From Rhodococcus sp. P-2 (lineage in GTDB: Bacteria > Actinomycetota > Actinomycetes > Mycobacteriales > Mycobacteriaceae): DNA of 64,000 nucleotides. This document shows positions 52,723 to 60,632 of the stretch, one piece after another. The notes beneath the pieces are model-generated. The model was not told where the DNA came from, ran no database searches, and saw only the letters and a list, made by a program, of their open reading frames with translations. A program made the translations under genes and the position numbers. Location: contig NZ_CP066779.1 of the NCBI RefSeq assembly GCF_016598535.1, positions 4,400,053-4,464,052 on the forward strand. Direction: 5' to 3'. Within the stretch, counting starts at the first letter, position 1. Every line of letters begins with the position of its first letter.

Positions 52723-53124
52723 TCACGTTCCAATGTCCTCGACCTTCGCCTCGACCGCCGGCGTGATGTGGCTCAACACGCAGCGCCAGCGACCTTCTCG
52801 CCGGACGAACACGTCGGTGGTCCACTCGTCGGCGTCGTACTGCCTGCCGTCGTGGTGCGCAGTATTGGTGATCCGTGTGGTGAACAGTGCAACATCACCG
52901 AAGAAGCGCACGCGAGCGTTCCCGACACGGTCCATCGCCGAATGAGTCAGGTCGCCTGAGGCCACGAAGCCCAGAAACTCCACTTTGGTCGAGACCCCCG
53001 ATTCCGAAACGATGACCCAGTCGTCGGCCATGAAGTCGCCGATCCGTTCGGCGTCGTTCGAGCACATCGCGACGTTCCATTCGTCTGCGGTCGCCGTCAA
53101 CGCCGCTTTCTCCTGATCCGACAT
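52723..53124 (-). CDS. NTF2-like (SnoaL/DUF4440) protein
   Basis: 133 aa. ALTATADEWNVAMCSNDAERIGDFMADDWVIVSESGVSTKVEFLGFVASGDL and DEWTTDVFVRREGRWRCVLSHITP show the alpha+beta cone of the NTF2 superfamily. GGAG lies close before ATG53124. No catalytic residues can be assigned. It is divergent from the DUF1254 gene across 100 bp. Confidence 0.8.
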   Translation of the reverse strand: MSDQEKAALTATADEWNVAMCSNDAERIGDFMADDWVIVSESGVSTKVEFLGFVASGDLTHSAMDRVGNARVRFFGDVALFTTRITNTAHHDGRQYDADEWTTDVFVRREGRWRCVLSHITPAVEAKVEDIGT

Positions 53125-53224
53125 GTCCACTCCCTCCCCGCCGTCACCCCTTGCGGGTGATGCCGCGACGACAGGGTTCCCGCAAGGTGGACCTCGAACC
53201 GACGTGAACGACGAGAGGGCAGCG

Positions 53225-54580
53225 ATGACCAGCACCACCCGCACCGAGCTTGCAGCTCAGGCGTACATCTACGGCTTTCCCCTCGTTTTCAATCTCGACC
53301 AGGTCAATCGGTACGTTCACGACGGTGTCGGGGCAAACCCGGCCGCACCTTTCAACACCTTCAGCCACGCCCGCACACTTGCCGGCCCGGCCGACACCTT
53401 CGTCACGATCAACAACGACACCGTGTATTCGATGGCACAGATCGACCTCTCGGTCGGCCCTGTCGCGCTGCACGTCCCCGATACCGATGGCCGTTACTAC
53501 GTCCTCCAATTCGTCGACACCTGGACGAACAACTTCGCTTACGTCGGGCACCGTGCCACCGGCACCAAGAGCGGAGACTTCCTTCTCGTCCCGCCCACCT
53601 GGACCGGAACCCCGGCGGCCCAGACCACGGTGATCAGATTTCCCACGACTGTTGCATCGATCGTCGGCCGGTGGGCGTGCGGTGGCGACGACGACCTCCC
53701 CGCCGTGCACGCCTTGCAGGACGCCACCACCCTGACCGTCGTCGACTCCGCCGGGGCTCCGGCAGGTCTCCCGGTCCCCGACTCCGAAGTCAGCCAGGAC
53801 CTCCTGTTCCTCGAGAAACTCCGCATCTGGTCGCAGGCCTTTCCGCCTGCCCCGCGCGACCGAGAGCTGCAGGATTCGTTCTCGGTGATCGGAATCGACG
53901 AGCGCGGGCCCTCGCCCTACTCCTCACCGTCTGCCGACTCGCTGTCTGACGACGAGGCAGCCGCACTCGCCGACGGATTGAGGATCGGTGAGAAGAACTT
54001 GCTCGAGGCCCTCACCAAAGGCTCCAGCCCCGAAGTCAACGGATGGAAGCTCACCTTCCACGCTTTCGACTACAACCTCGATTACTTCGAGGTCGGCGCA
54101 ATCGACGATCCACAATTCAAAATCGCCGATCCCAGGTTGCGCATCGTCGAACGTGCCGCGGCGGCCAAGGGCGGGCTCTGGGGCAACCACCCCTACGAAG
54201 CGGCGTACATCATGACCTACGTCGACGATCAGGGAACGCAATTGAACGGAAACCGCACCTACACGATCAGACTCGACCCCACTCCGCCGGTGAGCGCCTT
54301 CTGGTCGCTGACGATGTACTCGGTGCCGGACTTCTTCCTCGTGGCGAACCCCATCGACCGATACTCGATCGGCGACCGCACTCCCGGCATCGTCCACGAC
54401 GCCGACGGTGCGTTGACGATCACGATCAGCCACGAGGAGCCGAAAGATGCCACGGCGAAGGCGAACTGGCTCCCCTCCCCGCCCGGAGACTTCCGACCGG
54501 TCCTGAGAATGTACGAGCCTTCGCCCGCCGTACTCGATCAGTCCTACGTCGTCCCCGCTATCACTCGCTCGCGAGAATGA
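53225..54580 (+). CDS. DUF1254/DUF1214 domain protein
   Basis: 451 aa. AAQAYIYGFPLVFNLDQVNRY and PADTFVTINNDTVYSMAQIDLS are the DUF1254 part; NRTYTIRLDPTPPVSAFWSLTMY and NWLPSPPGDFRPVLRMYEP are the DUF1214 part, in the usual order and length. Function unknown; no signal peptide is seen. ATG53225 follows GAGAGGG; the longer frame from 53123 overlaps the divergent gene. Confidence 0.85.
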   Translation: MTSTTRTELAAQAYIYGFPLVFNLDQVNRYVHDGVGANPAAPFNTFSHARTLAGPADTFVTINNDTVYSMAQIDLSVGPVALHVPDTDGRYYVLQFVDTWTNNFAYVGHRATGTKSGDFLLVPPTWTGTPAAQTTVIRFPTTVASIVGRWACGGDDDLPAVHALQDATTLTVVDSAGAPAGLPVPDSEVSQDLLFLEKLRIWSQAFPPAPRDRELQDSFSVIGIDERGPSPYSSPSADSLSDDEAAALADGLRIGEKNLLEALTKGSSPEVNGWKLTFHAFDYNLDYFEVGAIDDPQFKIADPRLRIVERAAAAKGGLWGNHPYEAAYIMTYVDDQGTQLNGNRTYTIRLDPTPPVSAFWSLTMYSVPDFFLVANPIDRYSIGDRTPGIVHDADGALTITISHEEPKDATAKANWLPSPPGDFRPVLRMYEPSPAVLDQSYVVPAITRSRE

Positions 54581-54588
54581 CGGCTCGC

Positions 54589-54622
54589 GTCTGACGGCCT
54601 GCCCTGGGGCAGGCCGTCAGAC
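54589..54622. terminator. Bidirectional hairpin terminator
   Basis: GTCTGACGGCCTGCCC (54589-54604) and GGGCAGGCCGTCAGAC (54607-54622) are perfect 16-bp arms with a minimal loop, between the convergent DUF1254 and SDR genes. Confidence 0.85.
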
Positions 54623-54632
54623 GGACGCAGAA

Positions 54633-55424
54633 TCAGGCGTGTGTGCCGCCGTCGACCCGGATCTCCGTGCCGGTGATGAAAGCACCATCCTCGGAAGCCA
54701 GCATCGCGATAACTCCCGCAACACTTTCCGGCCCCGCCATGGGGGCGCCGCCGGACTCCAGATCAGTGCTCAGAATCGGCGACAGCTTGCCGAAGAGCGA
54801 CCAGTCGGTGTCCTCCGGCAGATACGACGCCGTTGTGTCGGTGATCCCGCTCTTCACACTGCCCGGAGCTACCGCGACGGCGCGCAGACCCTGCTTGCCG
54901 TATTCGAGAGCCAGTGCGTGAGTGAAGGACTGGATTCCTCCCTTACTCGCCGCATACGCGGCCATGTACGGGTGCGCGAAGGCTGCGGAGGTGGAGCTGA
55001 AATTCACCACTACTGCGTTGCCCGTGGCCAGGAGAGCTGGCAGTGCCTGACGAGTGACGAGGAAGGTGCCGGTCAAGTTCACGGAGATCACCTGATTCCA
55101 CAAGTCCAGTGAGGTCTCGTGGGTGTGCCCGCCTCGCAGTATCCCGGCGGCGTTGACCAGTACATCCAATCCGCCGAGGTTCGAAATCGCCTGACCCACA
55201 ACATCGATCACGGAATTCTCGTCTCCGATATCGACGACGACGGTGTCGAGACGACCCGCCGTCGAGGCATGTTCAGCCGACTTCCGGGTGTCTGCCAGAC
55301 CCTTCTCGGAGATGTCGACAGCGACCACGCGGCCACCTTCGGCGAGCAACCGCAGCGCGGTGGCCTGCCCGATTCCCGATCCTGCGCCGGTGACAAGAAT
55401 ACGACGACCTTCGAAACGATTCAT
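54633..55424 (-). CDS. Short-chain dehydrogenase/reductase
   Basis: 263 aa classical SDR. TGAGSGIGQ binds NAD(P), NAAG follows at about 90, and the catalytic set is Ser in NFSSTSAAF plus YMAAYAASKGG (Tyr-x3-Lys). VDGGTHA ends the protein as usual. AAGG precedes ATG55424 at ten bases. A much longer frame runs upstream to 55637 but does not look like SDR sequence. Substrate unknown. Confidence 0.88.
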   Translation of the reverse strand: MNRFEGRRILVTGAGSGIGQATALRLLAEGGRVVAVDISEKGLADTRKSAEHASTAGRLDTVVVDIGDENSVIDVVGQAISNLGGLDVLVNAAGILRGGHTHETSLDLWNQVISVNLTGTFLVTRQALPALLATGNAVVVNFSSTSAAFAHPYMAAYAASKGGIQSFTHALALEYGKQGLRAVAVAPGSVKSGITDTTASYLPEDTDWSLFGKLSPILSTDLESGGAPMAGPESVAGVIAMLASEDGAFITGTEIRVDGGTHA

Positions 55425-55852
55425 TGCTGTGTACCTTTCACGAAAACGAGTTGGCTGGTAATCCAGGCTCGGCGGCGCCGACACTCGCAACTCACCCGCG
55501 AGAAACTTCAGGTACGGGAAATGCGCAGCACTGCAACAGGTGTGGCACTGCGAAATCTCGGCGAGGCAAAGCTCGCCGAAGTGGCGAATGTCAGACGGAT
55601 CCGGCCGGTGCGGCCGAGGCTCTTTCGATCCAGACAAGACCAGAGGGGCGGCGGTCGATCGCCTTACGCCCCCGGCGGAATGTCGCTACGCCGAATCGGG
55701 CCGTGCGCAGTGCACGGCCGGAAGCGAGAGTACAGCGGCGTATGGACATCACAGGCACCGTATCAGCGCGAGCACAAGTCGCTCAAACGCGTTGTCCGCG
55801 ACGCAGGTTTGATTTAGGTAATCAGATGTCACTTCTGGACAACTTTGCCGAC
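55425..55852. other. Long intergenic region with several inverted repeats
   Basis: 430 bp without a convincing gene. It holds CGGCGAG-6-CTCGCCG (55559-55578), GGCCGTGC-5-GCACGGCC (55699-55719) and TGATT-5-AATCA (55810-55824). It must carry the divergent promoters for the SDR and siderophore-interacting protein genes; the stable GC hairpins might be parts of a small RNA, which I cannot confirm. Confidence 0.45.
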
Positions 55853-55871
55853 TTAGGCAGCACTAACCTGA
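55853..55871 (+). promoter_or_regulatory. Candidate IdeR/DtxR iron box
   Basis: TTAGGCAGCACTAACCTGA matches 13 of 19 positions of the iron-box consensus, with both outer half-sites (TTAGG and CTAACCT) kept. It lies 35 bp before the siderophore-interacting protein gene, where an iron repressor would be expected. Confidence 0.65.
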
Positions 55872-55906
55872 TGGCATCTCGAAAACCCGATCCAGGAGCA
55901 CAGTCC

Positions 55907-56764
55907 ATGACACATACAGACGCCACGAGCACAACAACTCCCCCGACGACCGTCCTACGAACCGCTGACCACAATCGCGGACTCAACGACGTTCGCGCCG
56001 TCGTCGAAGCAATGGAGCGACCGAGCGACCACCTGCTGCGGATCACGGCTCATTTGACGGAGTCGACCGACGATCCGACCTGGTCACGCCCGAACGTCAC
56101 CGTACGTATGAATCTCGGGCCCAATTTCGACGACGCTTCGCGTGTGTACACGGTGCGTTCCTACGATTCCGCCACCGGATCGATCGTCATCGACGTGGTC
56201 CTGCACGGACAGACCAGCCCGATGATGAGGTGGGCAGCGGCGTTGACCATCGGTGATACCTTCGGTCTCACCGGTCCGCGACCACACTTCTTGGTCCCCG
56301 AAGTTCCCGGTCGACGGATCGCACTTTTTCTGGACGGCACCGCAATACCTGCGCTGTACTCGATCATCGAGCAGCTGCCAACCGACGTCGTCGGAATCGG
56401 CTGGGTCACAACAGATGACGAGGTCGCATTCGACGAACTTCCCACCCTCCCCGGCCTGGAACTTCATCGCGTGAGCGCCGATCCCGCCGAGTCCGACGAC
56501 CCTCTGACAGCACGAGCACGCGAGCTCGCCGATCCCGAGAGTTACGTCGTGTGGGGAGCCGGTGAACGCAACGAGATGCGCTCAATCCGGAAGCACTTTC
56601 GATCGACCGTCGGACTCGACAAAGACGACGTCGCGATATTCGGATACTGGAAGCACGGCGTCAGCAACACCGAAATCGACCTCCGCCGGCGCGAGAACTA
56701 CGAGCGCATCCTCGCCGACGGTGGAACCCTGACCGACATCGACGACCTGGCGATCGAGATCTGA
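55907..56764 (+). CDS. Siderophore-interacting protein (FAD-binding ferric reductase)
   Basis: 285 aa. LRITAHLTESTDDPTWSRPNVTVRMNL and RVYTVRSYDSATGSIVIDVVLHG (the RxYTxR flavin motif and a following substrate-side strand) with SPMMRWAAALTIGDTFGLTGPRPHF form the FAD domain; the C-terminal half (ESYVVWGAGERNEMRSIRKHFRS, IFGYWKHGVSNTE) is the SIP NAD(P)H domain. The family reduces Fe(III) in siderophores in the cytoplasm. AGGAG precedes ATG55907; the iron box upstream fits. Confidence 0.9.
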   Translation: MTHTDATSTTTPPTTVLRTADHNRGLNDVRAVVEAMERPSDHLLRITAHLTESTDDPTWSRPNVTVRMNLGPNFDDASRVYTVRSYDSATGSIVIDVVLHGQTSPMMRWAAALTIGDTFGLTGPRPHFLVPEVPGRRIALFLDGTAIPALYSIIEQLPTDVVGIGWVTTDDEVAFDELPTLPGLELHRVSADPAESDDPLTARARELADPESYVVWGAGERNEMRSIRKHFRSTVGLDKDDVAIFGYWKHGVSNTEIDLRRRENYERILADGGTLTDIDDLAIEI

Positions 56765-56815
56765 TCGCCCTCACCGGCCGACCTGACCGGCTGTGCACTG
56801 CGGTGATAAGTTCCT

Positions 56816-57030
56816 CTGTGCCAGCAGACCTCCACACAGGGGGTCAGGGAATCCGGTGTGAATCCGGAACTGACGCGCAGCGGTGAGGGTGACCGCCCGG
56901 GCTTACGCCACTGGATGAGAATCTGGGAAGGCGCTCGGGTGGAGTGATCTCGAGTCCGAATACCGGCTGGCAGCAGGGGCCAACAGGCGCCTGTTCACAC
57001 GGTAACGGGCTCCGCGAACGAGCCCCTGCG
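56816..57030 (+). promoter_or_regulatory. Cobalamin riboswitch with expression platform
   Basis: The aptamer core is clear: GGGAATCCGGTGTGAATCC (56847-56865), the B12-box-like ACGCCACTGG (about 56905), GGGAAGGCG (56925-56933) and GAGTCCGAATACCGG (56952-56966). P1 pairs TGCCAG (56819-56824) with CTGGCA (56967-56972). Downstream, GCAGGGGC (56973-56980) can pair with GCCCCTGC (57022-57029), competing with the hairpin GGGCTC/GAGCCC (57007-57025), just before the start region of the next gene; control of translation is likely. Binds adenosyl- or other cobalamin. Confidence 0.92.
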
Positions 57031-57043
57031 AGAACGAGATTCC

Positions 57044-58057
57044 ATGCGTCTGTCCACACTTCGCCTATCCGCCGCTGCCGTCGCGGCCCTGTTGGGTGCA
57101 TCGTTGGTTGCCTGTTCCTCCGAAGACAGTGCTGCCGAACAATCCAACTCTTCCGAACGATCCGGCGCCACTGTTCAGAACTGTGGCCGAGACGTCACGG
57201 TGGAGCGACCGATCGAACGAGCGATCGCGGTAAATCAGCCTGCCGCCGAGATGCTGTTCGCGCTGGGGGTGCAGGACCGGATGGCCGGCTACGCCATGAG
57301 CGATGACGATGTCCTCCCCGAACTGCGTGAGGCGCGCGGTCAGGTCCAGGCCTTCGACACCGAGTTCCCGTCATTCGAGAGTGTCCTCGAACGCGAACCG
57401 GACATGGTTTACACGACTTTCAATTACACGTTCACTTCGGAGGGCATCGCCGACCGGACCAAGTTCACCGACCTCGGTGTCGCGACATATCAGTCACCCA
57501 GTGAGTGCACCGGCCAGGACGCAGAGCAGAACAAGGCTCTCACACTCGACGACCTGTATGACGAAATCGGGGACGTGGCAACACTGTTCGATGTCAAGGA
57601 CAAAGGCGCCGAGCTGACCGAGAGTTTGAAGGATCGCGCGGCCACCGCCACGGCGTCACTGGGAGCCGAGAATGTGACACTGGCGTGGTGGTACGCAGCC
57701 ACGAAGACCCCGTACTTCGCCGGGTGCTGCGGCGCACCGGGAATCATGACCGACGCGGTGGGCGCAAAGAACGCCTTCGACGACAACAAGCAGTACTGGC
57801 CCGAAATCGGTTGGGAGAGTGTGCTCGACCGGGACCCCACCGTGCTGGTGCTCGCTGATCTCGACCGCGGCGGAGACGGCGACAGTGTGGCTGCCAAGAT
57901 CGCGTTCCTCGAATCGGACCCGGTAGCCAGCAAGCTCACCGCAGTGAAGAACAAGCGATACATCATCCTCGAAGGCACGACGATGGATCCCTCGATCCGC
58001 AACGTCGGTGGCATCGAACAGCTCTCCGACGGTCTGCGCCGGTTGGGTGTGGTCTAG
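57044..58057 (+). CDS. ABC transporter substrate-binding lipoprotein (BtuF/FecB type)
   Basis: 337 aa. Lipoprotein signal peptide: basic start, hydrophobic segment, lipobox LVAC at about 22-25. CGRDVTVERPIERAIAVNQPAAEMLFALGVQDRMAGY begins the helical-backbone binding fold of cobalamin and siderophore transporters. Extra cysteines (SECTGQ, AGCCGAPG) may be ligand contacts. Being under a cobalamin riboswitch, it most likely binds a corrinoid. First gene of the operon; the methyltransferase starts at the base after its stop. Confidence 0.85.
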   Translation: MRLSTLRLSAAAVAALLGASLVACSSEDSAAEQSNSSERSGATVQNCGRDVTVERPIERAIAVNQPAAEMLFALGVQDRMAGYAMSDDDVLPELREARGQVQAFDTEFPSFESVLEREPDMVYTTFNYTFTSEGIADRTKFTDLGVATYQSPSECTGQDAEQNKALTLDDLYDEIGDVATLFDVKDKGAELTESLKDRAATATASLGAENVTLAWWYAATKTPYFAGCCGAPGIMTDAVGAKNAFDDNKQYWPEIGWESVLDRDPTVLVLADLDRGGDGDSVAAKIAFLESDPVASKLTAVKNKRYIILEGTTMDPSIRNVGGIEQLSDGLRRLGVV

Positions 58058-58810
58058 ATGTCCACGGAAGTCAGCGAACTGGTGCGTCAATGGGACGACC
58101 AGCAGGCGGCATACATCGCCGATCGCGAGAAGCGCTTCGACGTGATTCTCGACGTTCTCGAATTGCAGTACGCGCACGCTCCGTTCACAGTCGTCGACCT
58201 GGCCTGCGGACCTGGTTCGTTGAGCGTCCGGATCCTCGAGAAGTTCGGGCACGCGAGCGTTGTGGGGATCGACTACGACCCGATGTTGCTGGAAGTCGCC
58301 CGCCAGTCGTCGACTCGTTTCGGCGACCGAATGCAGCTGGTCGACGCAGACCTGCTGAGTACCGATTGGCCGACTTCGGTGACTGCGCCGGTTCAGGCGA
58401 TCGTGTCGACGACCGCGCTGCACTGGTTGCAACCGCAGCAGCTCGTCGAGGTGTACCGGCAGTGCTGCGAACTGCTGAGCCCCGACGGCGTTCTGCTCAA
58501 CGGTGATCACTTTCGCTTCGACGGCCGCTCCCCTGTCATCGGATGGTGGGCGAAGGCACACGACGAGCAGACACAACGCTCCGCTTTTGCTGCCGGGGCT
58601 CCCGCGTGGGACAGCTGGTGGGACGAGTTGCGGGCCACTCCCGGGATCGGGGCACTGACCGACGAGCGTGAGCGCAGATTCGCCGGTCGCGACGCCACCG
58701 CGCCCACCGCCGTCGATTTCCAATTGGCGGCGCTCGCGCAAGCAGGTTTCCGGGAGTCGGGTACGGTCTGGCAACTGTTCGACGACTACGTGGTCTACGG
58801 CGTGAGATGA
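58058..58810 (+). CDS. Class I SAM-dependent methyltransferase in the corrinoid operon
   Basis: 250 aa. VVDLACGPGSLSVRIL is motif I, VVGIDYDPMLLEVAR motif II and LLSPDGVLLNGDHFRF the post-motif region. No gap follows the lipoprotein gene and its stop overlaps the permease start by ATGA, so it is a tightly integrated member of the transport operon. The substrate is unknown; modification of an imported corrinoid or a link between B12 and methyl metabolism is speculative. Confidence 0.85.
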   Translation: MSTEVSELVRQWDDQQAAYIADREKRFDVILDVLELQYAHAPFTVVDLACGPGSLSVRILEKFGHASVVGIDYDPMLLEVARQSSTRFGDRMQLVDADLLSTDWPTSVTAPVQAIVSTTALHWLQPQQLVEVYRQCCELLSPDGVLLNGDHFRFDGRSPVIGWWAKAHDEQTQRSAFAAGAPAWDSWWDELRATPGIGALTDERERRFAGRDATAPTAVDFQLAALAQAGFRESGTVWQLFDDYVVYGVR

Positions 58811-59847
58811 CGACAAGAGTTCGGCTGCGTGACAACCCGACTGCCGTCAGCCTGCTGTGGGTGATCGGTGTTGTCACGCTGGCCGGGTCGGCCGCCGTGG
58901 CGATCACGTTGGGGCCGGCGGGCCTGTCGGTCGGTGAGGTGACCTCGATCGTCGTCGGGCACTTCGGAGGTACCGCGGCGGACGTCACACCTATCCGCGA
59001 CGGCATCGTGTGGGATCTCCGTCTGCCGCGTACTCTGCTCGCCGCGCTCTGCGGTGCCGGTCTCGGGTTGTGTGGAGCGATCATGCAGTCGCTGCTTCGC
59101 AATCCACTGGCCGATCCGTTTGTCCTCGGCATCTCGTCCGGCGCCTCGACCGGTGCCGTACTGATCGTGATCCTCGGAGTGGGCTCGGGAGTGATCGGAC
59201 TGTCGAGCGGCGCCTTCATCGGCGCGGTGATCTCCTTTGCCCTTGTGCTGCTGCTCGCCCACGCGGCCGGCGGCACGCCGGATCGGGTGATCCTGGCCGG
59301 CGTCGCCGCGACCCAACTGTTCTCCGCGCTCACCTCGTTCATCGTCATCACCTCGGCCGATCCCGAGCAGACCCGCGGTGTGATGTTCTGGCTCCTGGGC
59401 TCACTCGGTGGCGCCGACTGGCTCGACGTCGCGCTCTGCGCTGCGGTGGTCGCAGTCGGCCTCGTGGTCTGTCTGACTCACTCCCGCGCACTCGACGCCT
59501 TCGCCTTCGGTGAGGACGCGGCGGCGTCACTGGGAGTGAACGTGTGGCGGGTGCGCGTGACCCTGTTGTTGGCTACAGCTTTGATGACCGCGGTGATCGT
59601 GAGCGTCGCAGGCGCCATCGGCTTCGTGGGCCTCGTCCTCCCTCATGCGGCACGGGCCCTCGTCGGGTCGAACCACCGCCGACTCCTGCCCGCGTCTGCA
59701 CTGATCGGCTCCATCTTCCTGGTCTGGGTCGACGCTGTGGCACGCACAGCCATTGCACCGCAGGAACTCCCGGCCGGCGTGGTGACCGCACTGGTCGGTG
59801 TGCCTGCGTTCGCCGTCATCCTCTGGAGACGGAAGGCCAGGCCATGA
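58807..59847 (+). CDS. FecCD-family ABC permease (BtuC-like)
   Basis: 346 aa with about ten helices. LRLPRTLLAALCGAGLGLCGAIMQSLLRNPLADPFVLGISSGAS is the classic FecCD/BtuC signature, and AGAIGFVGLVLPHAARALVGSNHRRLLPASALIG is the ATPase-coupling loop. Transports the ligand delivered by the lipoprotein. Overlaps both neighbours by four bases. Confidence 0.92.
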   Translation: MTTRVRLRDNPTAVSLLWVIGVVTLAGSAAVAITLGPAGLSVGEVTSIVVGHFGGTAADVTPIRDGIVWDLRLPRTLLAALCGAGLGLCGAIMQSLLRNPLADPFVLGISSGASTGAVLIVILGVGSGVIGLSSGAFIGAVISFALVLLLAHAAGGTPDRVILAGVAATQLFSALTSFIVITSADPEQTRGVMFWLLGSLGGADWLDVALCAAVVAVGLVVCLTHSRALDAFAFGEDAAASLGVNVWRVRVTLLLATALMTAVIVSVAGAIGFVGLVLPHAARALVGSNHRRLLPASALIGSIFLVWVDAVARTAIAPQELPAGVVTALVGVPAFAVILWRRKARP

Positions 59848-60617
59848 CACTCGAAGCAACCGGTGTCAGCTGGCGGGTCGGCGAGGCGCTCATAGTCGAC
59901 GACCTCGACGTGTCCCCCATCGTCGGAAGCACGGTAGGACTCCTCGGCCCCAATGGCTCGGGTAAGTCGACACTGCTGAAACTGCTTGCCGGGCAGAACC
60001 GTCCGACGTCCGGTGTGGTGACTCTGGACCGAACTCCGTTGCCTGACTGGAAACGCCGCGATGCCGCGCGCCGGATTGCCACCGTCGATCAGCACAGCAA
60101 CACCGAGATCGACCTGACGGTAGCCGAGGTCGTCGAGCTCGGACGCACACCGCATCGCGGACTGTGGGGCGGGCAGTCGGATTCCGACCGCGACGCCGTC
60201 CGCGCTGCGATCGAACACACCGACCTCGCCGGCATGCTGGACCGTTCGTGGCACACGCTCTCGGGCGGGGAGCGCCAACGCGTCCAGATCGCGCGCGCCC
60301 TCGCTCAGGAACCTCACGAGCTGCTACTCGACGAGCCGACCAATCACCTGGACATCAACCACCAACTCGAATTGCTCGCGCTCGTGCGACGCCTGCCCAC
60401 CACCACGATCATGGCTTTGCACGATCTGAATCTGGCCGCCATGTTCTGCGATTCGATAGTGATGCTGAACCGTGGATCCATCGTGGCCCACGGAAGCCCG
60501 ACCGAGGTCCTCACCGCCGACCTGATAGCCGAGGTCTACCAGGTCGACGCCGAGGTCCGCTTGGACGGCCCCGGCGGCATACCCACCGTGAGATACCTTC
60601 CACCCAGCTCGGATTAG
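59844..60617 (+). CDS. ABC transporter ATPase (BtuD/FecE type)
   Basis: 257 aa. Walker A GPNGSGKST at 35-43, Q-loop DQHSN at 82-86, signature LSGGERQR at 139-146, Walker B LLLDEPT to 166 and the switch ALHDLN. It powers the permease of the same operon. ATG59844 overlaps the permease stop; a longer frame to 59544 is out of keeping with the family. Confidence 0.93.
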   Translation: MTLEATGVSWRVGEALIVDDLDVSPIVGSTVGLLGPNGSGKSTLLKLLAGQNRPTSGVVTLDRTPLPDWKRRDAARRIATVDQHSNTEIDLTVAEVVELGRTPHRGLWGGQSDSDRDAVRAAIEHTDLAGMLDRSWHTLSGGERQRVQIARALAQEPHELLLDEPTNHLDINHQLELLALVRRLPTTTIMALHDLNLAAMFCDSIVMLNRGSIVAHGSPTEVLTADLIAEVYQVDAEVRLDGPGGIPTVRYLPPSSD

Positions 60618-60632
60618 ACGCGCTGGGATCTG

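Noticed and set aside
55425-55637. 71-residue N-terminal extension of the SDR with a Cys-rich segment
   Set aside because: SDRs begin at the Rossmann fold and ATG55424 fits; the extension has no SDR-like or other recognised sequence, and no start signal was seen for it.
55540-55817. Small plus-strand genes between the SDR and the siderophore-interacting protein
   Set aside because: The frames lack ribosome-binding sites, have arginine-rich nonsense-like translations and overlap the promoter and iron box.
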